A stretch of 51,674 nt of DNA from Phytomonas francai (GCA_001766655.1 MJCC01000025.1:2661-54334), one strand, 5' to 3'. Shown: positions 1 to 9,657, counted from the stretch's first letter. Numbers and translations: made by a program. The notes: a model not told the origin generated them from the sequence alone.

Positions 1-1726
1 AAAAAAAAAAAGGAACAAAGCATGGGGAGTAGCCACAATATATTTTCGAAAAGTACCGTCACGTGCATCAACAGCCTTCAAAGAAGGATAGCGACGACAA
101 GGGACATTCTGTGCAGACTAGAGAAGCCATATCCGTTAGGGTCCCGAAACAACAGCAACCCAATCTATAATAAAAACCCAATTGTTCATGCCATAATCTA
201 ATGAAGCCATAGAGTTCATTTAACCTAGCAACCATACACTATGAGCACCTTCTGCATGGTCTTTGCTACTTTACTCGGCATGACGATCGACTCATATCCC
301 AAACTGCTCCTTTTCGAGACGCTTTTCAACTCGAGTAGAAAGGGGAAATGTCTAACGAGAATCCTGTAACCCCCGCTGCGCCGCAGAGAGTTAAAAGAAA
401 GCGAAACGCATACACCTAACTTGGTAATAAGGTTTTTTTTCTAGAGGAAAGGTACATTAATTTCTTCGTCGAATAACCGAAAACTGGACAAGGGGGATAA
501 AATGCTTTTATGTTAAAAAAGGGAAAAAGTAGTGCATGATACAATGGTTGGTTTGTGTTGGGGTGAAACTGAACAAGTCATCAGAAAGATGTGTGGTCAT
601 TAGCGGAAATAATAAAGTTGTATAAATATGTGAATAGAGCGCACGACTAAAAGTTACCATTGATTTTCGATAAACAACCCATTTTGATTGGGTATATTCA
701 ATTTTAATATTGCCTTTCTAGAGCAAGCATAGAAAATAGAGTTCCAAATACTGTGTATTTGCGTTCCACACAGACAAGGATGGAAAATTCAGAGAAAGAA
801 TATATAAATTTATCCGTGAGCTCTAAGGGCACAACTAAACATTCGTCACTTACGGATGCCCAACCGTCACACAAGCATCGTGTGCAACACGAATAACTAG
901 CAACCTGAGAAAGGGTGCCTTCCACAAGTGCATATACACGTCCCAACCTCCTCGGGGGTATCGTGTCCAATTCGGATGAAAGTATTATCGGAATAAAACG
1001 TATTCAAAGTAATTATTACGTTGTGTGTGTCTCACTATAGAATGTAGAAAACGCTTTCTTTGTTTTTGATACAATAATAAATTATACGTGTTACTGTTTC
1101 AAATTTTCCGTTCCAAATGCCCATACTATCCGATATCCACATGAATCCACTTGTTATTTAATTGGAAATGCAAATGTGCCCTTCCCCTTATGAAGCCTCC
1201 ACTAAGCGGAAGCGGATGAGTAGATGAGACAAAAACGAGAAACAACGACCATGCGTGTTAGCACACTAGTGGAGGATTCCATATACGATTAGCAGAAAGG
1301 TCGTCCAGAGTCTTCTCTTGTCAGGTATATTTCCTTTGCAAGGTCTGCCCAAAAAGTCCTTTTTTCCTGCGCAGACTTCTCGACATGGGAACCTCATGCG
1401 AAAACTTTATTAAAATAAGTAACACATTGAGGAGAGGCAGTTTCATTTTACTATCATCGAGACTAGGAAGTCTCAAAGATGCGTCACCTTCTCGACAGTC
1501 GTACCAACTGGCAAACCTTATTTAATGCGGCCTTAGTCCCAAATGACGGAGCTGTTTGTTGACAGAAACAACGAGGTGGATGCTACGTGTATTAGAGCTT
1601 GACGTTTTGCCCGTGTGTTGCGCACCATTGGCACAAACCACGGCGCAGCCATAGCGACATACTTCATTCTATTCCCCTTCCTTGATCTAGTTCAAGATTC
1701 ATCCGGTGAAGAACCACCGGGTATGT
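1..1726. other. gene-poor spacer, no intact gene
   Basis: AT-rich sequence with frequent stops in all frames. The longest minus-strand open stretch (704-970) resembles no family I know and has no coding look. A 44-codon minus-strand stretch at 1533-1667 lies just downstream of the decayed glycosyltransferase and might be more of its C-terminal remnant, but I cannot support that. Nothing else is seen. Because transcription runs leftward, this stretch is the downstream side of the unit within the window. Confidence 0.6.
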
Positions 1727-2958
1727 CTAACATTTTGTGGTGTTGACTGTATCTATGGGTCTCAGCTTGTGCACCAATAGTGGCGACCTGAGGCGGATGT
1801 AGCTCTCCTGGGAAATCCTTTCAAAGGCGCCCTACCTGGGCACCGCCAGCCTCGTGCAAAGGTTCGCACCAAATGCAGCGTATACCCGCTTGTATAGACT
1901 GCTTCGATACCAGACTATTTTCCTGATGCCTGTCATCGCTTGTGTGTACAGGTTCTCGAGTCCGTCCTACAGGAAATATTTAACCTAGCGCCCATCCTGC
2001 AGCTTGGGTAGGTGCATGTGTGAAATCGGACCAACAGCCGAAAATTTATTAGCAATGTCTAGACCAATGAATCCTGCACGCACACCGTAGGTGGACTGCA
2101 CTGTCTGTCGCTCATTCGATGGCATCGAGAAAACGTCCTTCGCCACCTCCCACGTTAAGAGATCCAAAAACAGCGCTCCAAGGATGGATTGATCGGAGTA
2201 CCATCCTTTTTTAATGTTATATGACGGAGATTGTGCTTGTGTAAAGTTTTTAACCTTTCGTACCAACTCCCTGTACGCCCACACACAAGTAATCACAATA
2301 CCCGCATTTATCTGGCCCTGCTCTGCCAGGTCAAAAGGCAGGTTAAGATTAAGCGCTGGGTGTGCAGCGGCGTATTGGCGAACCTCCATATGGGCAGCTT
2401 CATATTCAGCCATGCACTCAGTATGACTTTCAAATTAGGTTTGGTGCACTACAACCACCTTCTGAGCTGAATAGAACTGGTGCCATCGCAGGGCCCTGCC
2501 GCACAGCGAGCCCGTCCAGATCCTTTGGTGTCGCGGCGGACTACGTGATGAATCGATCGAGGAACGGGTGAATATCCACACCTGTGAAAAGTGTATCGGA
2601 ATCTATTATAATGACTATATCCTCTGGATTCTGATTACCTTGTTCATGACTCTCCCCAAGTCAAGTTTTAATAGAAACCCACTGTACGGCATCTAATAGC
2701 TGGCTACACCACGGGCAGCCCACTCATGTACACTGAACCCACGAAATAGTAAAGGGCATCATCAAATTTATTACTCTTAACTAAAATAACCATACGAGGC
2801 CCTGTAGTGAAGTGAACGAATGCATCCGGTGTGCCACCCCGGGGAAGCACCGAGGGCACAAAGGAGATCTGGTTCGGACCACCAGCGTAATATAGGACTA
2901 TTAAAAGCGTTCGGATGAGCCCAACGAGATCTGACTGCTGGAAACAACCCTTAAATAT
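1727..2958 (-). pseudogene. decayed PLOD/GT25-like glycosyltransferase, type II membrane protein
   Basis: Reading leftward from 2958 in successive frames gives a signal-anchor-like stretch (LIRTLLIVLYYA, about 2890-2925), then GPRMVILVKSNKFDDALYYF, then a frame change to EDIVIIIDSDTLFTG (a D-x-D type sugar-nucleotide motif, about 2600-2640), APVLFSSEGGCSAPN (about 2465-2510), and after another frame change a 142-codon open stretch (1985-2413) with QINAGIVIT and GWYSDQSILGALF. Order and spacing match PLOD/GT25-type glycosyltransferases: V-x-D-x-x-D, F-S-x-E-x-x-C, N-x-G, then D-Q. At least five in-frame stops and two frame changes make it non-functional. Conserved-looking frame continues beyond the stop at 1968-1970 as far as a TAG at 1727. 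In kinetoplastids such enzymes are Golgi surface-glycan transferases; the role here is inferred. No initiating ATG is visible at the 5' end. Confidence 0.75.
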
Positions 2959-3656
2959 CTAACGTTGTAATTCTTTTCGTGACCAAGCTGTGTGTGGTAA
3001 CATTGCTTTAGCCTCCGAATTGGCTTTTCGTTCAGAGACACAAAAAGTAACTTTATTTGAGTTTTCAATAAAGAACTGTCTCTTTGAGTGTGAAAACTAA
3101 AGTAGATTAAGAAGGGGTAGGGGAGTGAATCATTAGAAATAATTATAGCATCGGTTCTAACAACAGGAGAAATACATTCTCAATCGCCAAGAGATTTCAA
3201 TTTTTTCCCGACAACCTTTCTGTCACAAGTTCTATCGGTCATCGGATTCCTCCACCCCTTACAAACGTTTGAATAACTTAATCTCTTCAGGTAGCAAACC
3301 TCCGAGCAATATGATTCGTGAAAGCTGGAGAATTAGAGCCTGAATTGAGTTTTTGAAGTTAGAGATTTTGAATGAAACCGAACACATCACACTGTAAGTC
3401 AATAGGATGGTAAAAGGCAAGTAGTTGTACAGAATAAGCATGTATCATAGCTCTCATACCCGCAGACGTACACCATGGACACACATCCAACATAATCATC
3501 ACCCCACCCCACCCTTTCAGAGGTAATTTTTTGCTGAGTTAAGGTAAAAGAGGCAGAAATTGAGTCTTTTAAAAAGGCATTTTAAAAAAGTCCATGTTTC
3601 ATACTGGAGTGCTTAGGTAATGCCTTGTAGAAATTACTTGACCAAGGTGGAATAAT

Positions 3657-3706
<50 letters not shown>

Positions 3707-3920
3707 AATAAAGTTGCGTATTTTCCGGCTTTTCTGTTCACAAGAAACCTAAAACAGTTTATGTTAAAAGCACGAATAGAAAAAAGTTACAATAGTTTGT
3801 AGTTGAAATATTAGGAAGGCCTGAAATTCCGCTTATGCTGAGCATACTCACTCACAACTTAGCGTAGAATAATTTTATCCATGTGTGGCCGCCGTCTCGA
3901 GAATAGAAAGGATCGGATGG
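2959..3920. other. spacer between ASF1 and the glycosyltransferase relic
   Basis: About 960 AT-rich bases without a credible gene. It should hold the ASF1 3' UTR and the old 5' region of the glycosyltransferase. The only strong feature is the long AG/CT dinucleotide run at 3661-3703. The 60-codon minus-strand frame at 3259-3441 looks like chance. Confidence 0.6.
3661..3703 (-). repeat. (AG)n run, a (CT)n polypyrimidine tract in the transcribed sense
   Basis: About 21 uninterrupted AG units on the plus strand. In the direction of transcription this is a pure CT tract about 220 nt downstream of the ASF1 stop. Such tracts in kinetoplastids direct both polyadenylation of the upstream gene and trans-splicing of the downstream one. 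The downstream gene here is only a relic, so this may be a surviving processing signal. Confidence 0.75.
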
Positions 3921-4457
3921 TCAGCTCTCTTTACAAAATTTCTTCGTTGAATGCTCCTCAAGACTATTTATGGAATCATCCCTATCCTGGGCTTCATTAT
4001 CCGGTGCATCATCCCATGAAATACCTTTCTGTTTCGTAAAGCAACGCCCTAGTTGGCGCATTAAGCAGTCCGATGATGTAAAAACCTCGGGGATCTCCCC
4101 TTTGCATGACACTATAACATTATAGCCGACGTGTAAAAACTCCTTTCCAAGGTAAGAAAATGATACAATGAGCGCCGTGGGTCCCGTTGGGTCAGGAATC
4201 TTTCGAAAATCAGGCGGATCACTTTCTATTAAGAACTCGTGTTTCCCTACGCTCGTTAAAGGCCCGACCTCTAACTCATCTAGATTCTGATCCACGGGAA
4301 AGTCCCAAACGGGGGACCAGGTGAAACGAATATCAATGGCAGCAGCAGGGGCTTTTTCATAGACTTCCAATACAATCTTCAATGCTATCGGGTCGTCAAA
4401 TTGCGAAGGGTTCGGTCCGTTAATAGTGATTTTCCTCAATTTGATGCGTGTTGTCAT
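3921..4457 (-). CDS. ASF1: histone chaperone ASF1 (anti-silencing function 1)
   Basis: 178 residues. ASF1 binds the histone H3-H4 dimer and hands it to assembly factors during replication and transcription, in nucleus and cytosol. The whole protein follows the immunoglobulin-like ASF1 core: RKITINGPNPSQFDDPIALK at the N terminus, then ELEVGPLTSVGKHEFLIESD, DPPDFRKIPDPTGPTAL, and the signature SYLGKEFLHVGYNV near residue 120. The C-terminal tail of about 40 residues is acidic and probably disordered, as in other ASF1 proteins. The open frame extends to 4520 but begins there with TTG; the first ATG is at 4457 and coincides with the family's N terminus, so I start there. A pyrimidine tract at 4541-4557 with AG at 4537-4538 lies upstream. 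Kinetoplastids often have ASF1A and ASF1B; I cannot tell which this is. Confidence 0.93.
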   Translation of the reverse strand: MTTRIKLRKITINGPNPSQFDDPIALKIVLEVYEKAPAAAIDIRFTWSPVWDFPVDQNLDELEVGPLTSVGKHEFLIESDPPDFRKIPDPTGPTALIVSFSYLGKEFLHVGYNVIVSCKGEIPEVFTSSDCLMRQLGRCFTKQKGISWDDAPDNEAQDRDDSINSLEEHSTKKFCKES

Positions 4458-4771
4458 AAGGACACGCTTAACGAGAAGACTCACTCTAAAATAATGATGA
4501 TTCTGGAAACTACTAATCAATCAAACGATAGAGTATCTTAAGAAAAGAAAAAAAGGGAATAAGTGTGTAAAGAGAGAAATCAAGTCCTTATTAACTGGCA
4601 TCGGTCCCTCTCTGTGCTCAAGGCGTCTACTGTCTTGGGGTCACCATTCTCTACCATCCAAACTCACAAAAAAAATATCCCCTCCCCCCTCTATCGTCCT
4701 TCCATTTTCCTTCTTCTTCCTCACACACACACGCGCACACACACACATCACTAAAACCAACAATAAAGTGT
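4458..4771. other. spacer between uL15m and ASF1 with a CA repeat
   Basis: Contains the ASF1 5' leader with its acceptor and the uL15m 3' UTR. A CA-rich microsatellite interrupted by CGCG runs from 4722 to 4748. No gene is seen; the small plus-strand frame at 4563-4754 ends in the repeat and is rejected. Confidence 0.7.
4537..4557 (-). promoter_or_regulatory. likely spliced-leader acceptor for ASF1
   Basis: In the minus-strand sense the run CCCTTTTTTTCTTTTCTTAAG is a polypyrimidine tract followed by its first AG at 4537-4538, 80 nt before the ASF1 ATG. Inference from the known pattern of kinetoplastid trans-splicing. Confidence 0.6.
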
Positions 4772-5896
4772 TTAGATTTTACCGGCTGACCTTTTGACAA
4801 GATCCGTGGTATTGTACAAATGCCACGGGAGCACGGTCCCGGTGGAGGACTGATTGAGGTGCCACTTTTGATGATGCTTCACCAACTCATACTCGTCCAC
4901 GGTGGATGGAAAATCCCTATCCGTTGGCGGGCGGACGTAGTGAGAATGCCGACGACCCGCGTCGGGATGGGCGTACTTGTTCTCATCCTCATACCATTGT
5001 GTTAACCACCCGCGCTTGCTTGGGTTTGTGGCGAAACTCTCCAATCCTTTTTTCTCCGGAAGTTCTTGATCGGTAAAAGTCGGAAACTCCTCCGGGTGCA
5101 GCTCCTGGTATAGCCCCTCATGGGTCATGTACACGCAGGTAAATGAACCCCCTGCCTCCTCAATAAGCTTGATCGCTTTGGCGGACGCGTTTTGCAACTC
5201 AATATTTAGTGGATACGGCATCTTTTCCACGTTCCCCGCAAGTAACACCATTCCTGGCCAGTAAATCTCAAAGCTCCCAATGACACGTGCCTGCCGCAGA
5301 TGATAAAGCGTGATCACCTCATTGGGGTTCAGTCGCCCGCTGTCGATAGCCCAGAGTACTTTGCTAAGATGAAGACGTGAAAAGGTAGCCTTCCCTTCGT
5401 AGCGGTTCCGCGGCCCCCCAGGCGACACGCGCGGGGCGAGCATAAAGCGCGGGGTCATCTTTCGCTCCTGCCACTGGCCCTTGGCGAAGCCCTTCCTGGC
5501 GTCATTGTAGCCCCGCGCGTACTTCCAGCTCCCGCCGATCTTCTTCCAGCCCATCTTGATCACATTGTGACCGCTGCGGGGGCCGACGTACTCGGGGGTC
5601 GGGGTGAGGTCGCGGTCGCTACGCGTGACCTGCGGGTTCAAGTACTGATCCCAGTGCGACCACTTGTGCGTCGACGTCAGCTCACTCAGACGAGTGCCCA
5701 CAACCGGAATCGGGTGGTCCTCGTCAAACTCCCTACGGCCTTCGTAATCCTCCCAGTTGTTGCGAGGTTTCGCCAACAGGTTATTCTGGTAGATCAGCGG
5801 AAACATGGTCTTTGCAGTGTTGAAGTGGAACGGGATGTTTTGCCGAACAGGGTGGAAGAGGCGATGACGACATGCTACCGGTGTGTGGCAAAACAT
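4772..5896 (-). CDS. uL15m: mitochondrial large-subunit ribosomal protein uL15m
   Basis: 374 residues. A structural protein of the kinetoplast-mitochondrial ribosome large subunit. The first 30 residues (MFCHTPVACRHRLFHPVRQN) are rich in Arg/His and lack acids, as in a mitochondrial presequence. The bacterial L15-like core lies in the middle (roughly residues 150-245): GGPRNRYEGKATFSRLHLSK, then the helix-rich NASAKAIKLIEEAGGSFTCV segment. Long N- and C-terminal extensions are typical of kinetoplastid mitoribosomal proteins. The frame runs up to 6127, but the upstream part encodes hydrophobic low-complexity residues across a pyrimidine-rich tract; the first AG after that tract is at 5931-5932 and the next ATG is 5896. 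bL17m, another large-subunit protein, is in the same cluster at 29.2-30.1 kb. Confidence 0.9.
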   Translation of the reverse strand: MFCHTPVACRHRLFHPVRQNIPFHFNTAKTMFPLIYQNNLLAKPRNNWEDYEGRREFDEDHPIPVVGTRLSELTSTHKWSHWDQYLNPQVTRSDRDLTPTPEYVGPRSGHNVIKMGWKKIGGSWKYARGYNDARKGFAKGQWQERKMTPRFMLAPRVSPGGPRNRYEGKATFSRLHLSKVLWAIDSGRLNPNEVITLYHLRQARVIGSFEIYWPGMVLLAGNVEKMPYPLNIELQNASAKAIKLIEEAGGSFTCVYMTHEGLYQELHPEEFPTFTDQELPEKKGLESFATNPSKRGWLTQWYEDENKYAHPDAGRRHSHYVRPPTDRDFPSTVDEYELVKHHQKWHLNQSSTGTVLPWHLYNTTDLVKRSAGKI

Positions 5897-5930
5897 TCGA
5901 GAAACGACGCAAAGAAAAATATGAGAAACC

Positions 5931-6022
5931 CTTTTGGCAGGTAAACAGAAGAAGGGGAAAACGTGTAACCCAAAAGAGAGAAAAATAATAATAATAAACA
6001 GAGAGAAAGGTAAAGAGATGTG
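5931..6022 (-). promoter_or_regulatory. spliced-leader acceptor region of uL15m
   Basis: The sense strand shows repeated pyrimidine tracts (TCTTTACCTTTCTCTCTG, TTTTTCTCTCTTTTGGG, TTTTCCCCTTCTTCTG) ending in the AG at 5931-5932. The 34-nt leader that follows has no ATG before 5896. This decides the start of uL15m. Confidence 0.65.
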
Positions 6023-6176
6023 ATATGTAAATATTTGCACCTGTGAGGTGTTGTAAAAATCACCTGCCGTGTGATTGCAAAATCGCGTACTATGTACATC
6101 TCTCCAACACGAAGTGTTTCCTTTCAATGAGGGGGTGCCGCCTGTGGAGGCTCTTCAGCTCGGCAGTCCGCCCTCG

Positions 6177-6920
6177 CTATGGAGGCAACCCTAAAGAGTC
6201 CACCTGAGCACATAGCTCGTCATGTACATCTTCAACGGTCCTTTCTGCATTAATGCGAACAAAGAAGGATTCGTAGCATTCTATGAGCTCATTGTATTGA
6301 GACTTGCAATTATTCAAACCTAAAATTATTGATTCAGTAGAATTATCCATGCTCGGTGAACCCGGTAAACATGGTGTACCCGGGGTGTTTCCACATTTTT
6401 TTGCGAGGTAAAGCGCCGATGCCTCATTTGAAACATCCAGGTAGAAAAACCTTTGAGGAAATATTCCTTCAGTCTGGAGATAAATGGCCTGGGCACGTGT
6501 TCGTGGAATTCCCTCTAGAATCCACCCATTGCCACTTTTTTTCGCTGCACGTAGCTCGTCGAAAACCAAATCTATAAAGAGCTCATCCGGAACAAGAGCC
6601 TTTCGTTTCAAATAAGAAGCGATTTGCTGCGCCTTTTCGGACGTGTCAGCGCTCGCTTTGCGCAACAAATCTCCCGTGCTGATATGCCGAAGCCCATATT
6701 TTTCGGCCAAGAGCTTGGATTGCGCATTTTTACCGCTACCAAACAGCCCCACAACCATAAGGCGAAGCCCCGTAGGCTTTTCGAACGTGTTCAACAAAAA
6801 GGTTAGCGGATCATCGGGCATCGCAACTAATAAATCGTGAAATGCCTCATCCAATAGTGTTTTAATCTTTTTTTCTTCGAAGTACTTCAAGGCGGTGTCC
6901 GATATGTTGCCGGTAGCCAT
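6177..6920 (-). CDS. adenylate kinase-like protein with DPY-30/RII-like N terminus
   Basis: 247 residues. Adenylate kinases interconvert ATP + AMP and 2 ADP. Residues 12-46 (YFEEKKIKTLLDEAFHDLLV, then MPDDPLTFLLNTF) resemble the DPY-30/RII docking helix pair, with the family-like P-x-x-P-x-x-F-L pattern. The kinase domain starts near residue 53: P-loop GLFGSGKNA (58-66) in place of the usual GxPGSGKGT, NMP-site STGDLLR (81-87), and GWILEGIPRT (132-141), the counterpart of GFLLDGFPRT with Arg kept. The LID region (170-195) lacks the usual arginine signature and is Cys/Gly/Pro-rich. Flagellar adenylate kinases of Trypanosoma brucei carry N-terminal targeting extensions, so an axonemal place is plausible. 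The changed P-loop and LID leave catalytic activity open. The start is the first ATG of the frame. Confidence 0.85.
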   Translation of the reverse strand: MATGNISDTALKYFEEKKIKTLLDEAFHDLLVAMPDDPLTFLLNTFEKPTGLRLMVVGLFGSGKNAQSKLLAEKYGLRHISTGDLLRKASADTSEKAQQIASYLKRKALVPDELFIDLVFDELRAAKKSGNGWILEGIPRTRAQAIYLQTEGIFPQRFFYLDVSNEASALYLAKKCGNTPGTPCLPGSPSMDNSTESIILGLNNCKSQYNELIECYESFFVRINAERTVEDVHDELCAQVDSLGLPP

Positions 6921-7258
6921 TGCGATCCGTATTTTCCCTTTTTACTCTCTTTACGAATACCTTTCACACACCCACACAGGGTGCTACTACTATTTTCTAT
7001 AATCTTACTGGGAGACAGAACTAAAATAATAAAAGTAGAGTTTGCCACAAGGAATAGGATGATAAAGTATAGAATAGTGTTCCTGTCATTTCATAACGCA
7101 TTTTGTCGAAACCTGAAGGTATCCAATAGAAACTGCCTAACATTAAACAAAGGAATTTAAACGTCCAGAGAAAATAATCGACCGCATATTGGTGTCCGTA
7201 AAGGGAACTTTTAAAAAGTTAACAGTTGCTGTAAAAGACGTTTAAAAAATAAGGCGAA
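6921..7258. other. spacer between PRMT and the adenylate kinase
   Basis: AT-rich, no gene. It should hold the PRMT 3' UTR and the adenylate kinase leader. The sense sequence just before the ATG at 6920 is purine-rich; the nearest pyrimidine-rich stretch is around 7005-7020 and is weak, so the acceptor is not obvious. Confidence 0.6.
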
Positions 7259-8350
7259 CTAATTCAACTCAAACGACAAAACGTAGCAGCGCGGATTATC
7301 GTCTTGTGTTCTGAAAGTAAATGTAACTTCAAATACGTCGTCTACTGTGTGAAAAGAAACAATTTTCTCGTGCCGGTAGGTATATGGTAAGAGCATCACA
7401 GCCTGCTTCCAGTGTGTAGAAGGGTGGATAGGAGAGGTGGAAAGGCAATTAGACCCATACCTAACCTCAAACCACACGACGAAGCCGTCCACAGTGTTGG
7501 CACCGGCTTTTTCGAGCTGATTTTTGAATGCGGCAGAGTTCATAAATTCAAAACGCACTGTTTTACTCACACATTGAATATCGGACGCTGATATCGTTGA
7601 AAGATCGCTAGACCAGACTACCTCTCCCTCATGCAAGAGGCAATTCGGCGGAATCACATCTATCAAGGGTGAAGCGGCTTGAATAGTCTGTTCATATGCA
7701 AGGTGTGCGACAGAGTTCATGCGCACCCCTTCAACAGAGCTCCAGAAGGGCTGAATCACCTCATTAAAATACGGAAGCATTGATATAGGGGAGGCCTTGA
7801 TGGCAGCAGATGACGGTATCAAGCTGAGTGTGACGCCATGATTAAGGGCGATATTCACCTGGTTGAAAAAGTCGCGAGCAAGCAGGACAGAAGGCAGCAT
7901 CCCTTCGTGAAATAGATAAAAGCCCATCCATTCCGAGACCAGTAGCGAGATGCCACCTGCTTGACGTACAGCACTGTGTTGCTCAATAAAATCGTCGACC
8001 CCACGCATTACAAGTGCCTCGACCGTCGTTTCAAGCACGATGATGCGATCGTCCAGGCCGTTTTCCTCAAAAATTAAACCCTGAGCACGAGCCATCCCGG
8101 AGGCCTCGATGGAAATGACTTGAGCTGCACCAGCTAGACCGGCCCACGCGCTCAGCACACCTGTCCCTGACCCAACATCCACAACTACCTTTCCTCGAAC
8201 CACGTCAGGGTTGCTGAGAATGCTCCTGTAAAAATCCATGCGCGGCTTGTCTGCGAGCATGGCGCGGTGCACGCTCCAGTCCTCGTACGCAGCGTAGTAT
8301 TGGCGCTCCTGTGAGCCCTCCGAATCGAAGTCCTCTATGTGCTGTTGCAT
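7259..8350 (-). CDS. type I protein arginine methyltransferase, PRMT6/PRMT1-like
   Basis: 363 residues. Transfers methyl groups from S-adenosylmethionine to arginine in proteins. All PRMT landmarks are seen: YYAAYEDWSVHRAMLADKPR (18-37), motif I VDVGSGTGVLSAWAG (57-71), post-I ISIEAS (79-84), the double-E loop SEWMGFYLFHEGML (139-152) with E140 and E149 both present, and the THW loop (312-314). Keeping both glutamates and THW argues for an active enzyme and against a dead paralogue such as the PRO partner of trypanosome PRMT1. The length fits the compact PRMT6 class (about 370 residues) better than classes with extra N-terminal domains. PRMT6 versus PRMT1 is my best guess only. Base composition is AT-richer than PEX6 or BLTP1 nearby. 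Confidence 0.9.
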   Translation of the reverse strand: MQQHIEDFDSEGSQERQYYAAYEDWSVHRAMLADKPRMDFYRSILSNPDVVRGKVVVDVGSGTGVLSAWAGLAGAAQVISIEASGMARAQGLIFEENGLDDRIIVLETTVEALVMRGVDDFIEQHSAVRQAGGISLLVSEWMGFYLFHEGMLPSVLLARDFFNQVNIALNHGVTLSLIPSSAAIKASPISMLPYFNEVIQPFWSSVEGVRMNSVAHLAYEQTIQAASPLIDVIPPNCLLHEGEVVWSSDLSTISASDIQCVSKTVRFEFMNSAAFKNQLEKAGANTVDGFVVWFEVRYGSNCLSTSPIHPSTHWKQAVMLLPYTYRHEKIVSFHTVDDVFEVTFTFRTQDDNPRCYVLSFELN

Positions 8351-8706
8351 GTGTCGCGTCTAACCTTACTCACCTCCTATCTCTTAGCGGAAAAAAGGCC
8401 CTGCACCACGAGTACACTTTGCAAGATAAAAAGAACAAGTAAAGAAAGCACTCCTACTTTGAAGAAGGGCATTTTTTTTTTTTAAATGGCTTCGGGCTAT
8501 TCCATCTATAAAAAGTTAGCTGTGTAAAAGGGCTATGCAGACCGTTTGAAGTTAGATATAAAGTTGTTAATGATGCTTATGATCATTATTATTATTGCCT
8601 TTTTGATGGTAATCGATTGACCGCTTTCATTTCAGCGATACGCCCTGCTCTCCTTTTGGCCATTACCCTCTGCATGAAAGATAAGTAGCAGCACCTCAGG
8701 AAATGG
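8351..8706. other. spacer between the dioxygenase and PRMT
   Basis: AT-rich with a T run at about 8472-8483 on the plus strand (A-rich in the sense) and an ATT-rich stretch near 8584-8600. No gene or structure is seen. It should contain the dioxygenase 3' UTR and the PRMT leader. Confidence 0.6.
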
Positions 8707-9657
8707 TTAATCCAACTGATACAACTCCGCCACACCTTTGGATACCTTTCTTACCCGTTGGAAGAGCTCGCACGCGTGCTGAGCCTCGCCACTGCTCTCC
8801 AGGACACGTGCCCTCTGGTAGAGGTTGAAAGCCTCAGCATCCTTTTCACTTGTGAGAATGGGCGGTTTGCGGCGATACAAGAGGTCAGCTCGGCAGATAT
8901 ACTTTAAACCCGAAAGCACCGGTGCCCCTTCATGGAGAAGGTCATAGTAGAAAAATGCCACACGCCCTTTCTTCGGTTCCACTGAACCAACGCGGTTCGA
9001 TGCACTTCCGCGCAGTTTGTTTGCCTGTGCATCCATGAAAATCACTTTGTGCTGTTCGCCGGAGAATAGGTGCGTCTCGCCGCCTTCTGGGCAATCGTTG
9101 AGGTAGAAAAGCAGAGTATATAAGGAACGAGTGTTGAGGTCTACAACCGTGGATCCGTCGATATGCGGCATAAAGTGGCCGCCAGGCTTGTATCGCCCGA
9201 ACAATAAATTGTTCGACAAAGCATAAGGAACCCACTCCCCCTCCAGATCTCGCTCGTACAGCTCATCCTTATTTGGCATATCCTTGCTGAAGCACTTGGG
9301 CTCTAGCCTCACCACTTCCGCAATGCGTTTAAAAAGGTGCTGAGATAAATGCTCAAAATTTGCCTCGATTGTGTCCACAATGCGAACTGCTTTTGAAGTT
9401 GCACTGCAGCTCGCCTCCCCATCATTTGCATCGTGAGAAGTCTGCCGCCAAAAGGAAAAGCCAGTTTTCTCACAAGCCGCAACGAGCGCATCGCACTCAT
9501 CGCTCGTGAGAAAATTATCCACAACGATGCAATCAATCTCAGAGCTAACTCGGTGTTGCGTACTTTCCGGAGCCGCAACCATGCTATCTAGGGCCCTGTC
9601 GATGAACTCCTTGTGCTGTGGCTCGCCCTTCTCAACGATGTTGTTGTAGCTGTACAT
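8707..9657 (-). CDS. 2-oxoglutarate/Fe(II) dioxygenase, prolyl 4-hydroxylase-like
   Basis: 316 residues. The C-terminal half is the double-stranded beta-helix of prolyl 4-hydroxylase-type oxygenases, which couple decarboxylation of 2-oxoglutarate to substrate hydroxylation. Iron ligands are H165 and D167 in HFMPHIDGST and the distal H242 in DLLHEGAPV; K252 sits ten residues beyond the last His, where the 2-oxoglutarate-binding base is expected. FYLNDCPEGGETHLF (184-198) is the typical strand pair. An upstream part (CIVVDNFLTSDECDALVAAC, 43-62) matches the start of P4H-like domains. There is no signal peptide, so a cytosolic or nuclear enzyme is likely; the substrate is unknown. The frame runs to 9702 but opens there with TTG, so I start at the first ATG, 9657. 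Confidence 0.88.
   Translation of the reverse strand: MYSYNNIVEKGEPQHKEFIDRALDSMVAAPESTQHRVSSEIDCIVVDNFLTSDECDALVAACEKTGFSFWRQTSHDANDGEASCSATSKAVRIVDTIEANFEHLSQHLFKRIAEVVRLEPKCFSKDMPNKDELYERDLEGEWVPYALSNNLLFGRYKPGGHFMPHIDGSTVVDLNTRSLYTLLFYLNDCPEGGETHLFSGEQHKVIFMDAQANKLRGSASNRVGSVEPKKGRVAFFYYDLLHEGAPVLSGLKYICRADLLYRRKPPILTSEKDAEAFNLYQRARVLESSGEAQHACELFQRVRKVSKGVAELYQLD

Noticed and set aside
704..970. 88-codon minus-strand frame
   Set aside because: Isolated in AT-rich spacer, no recognisable family or processing signal.
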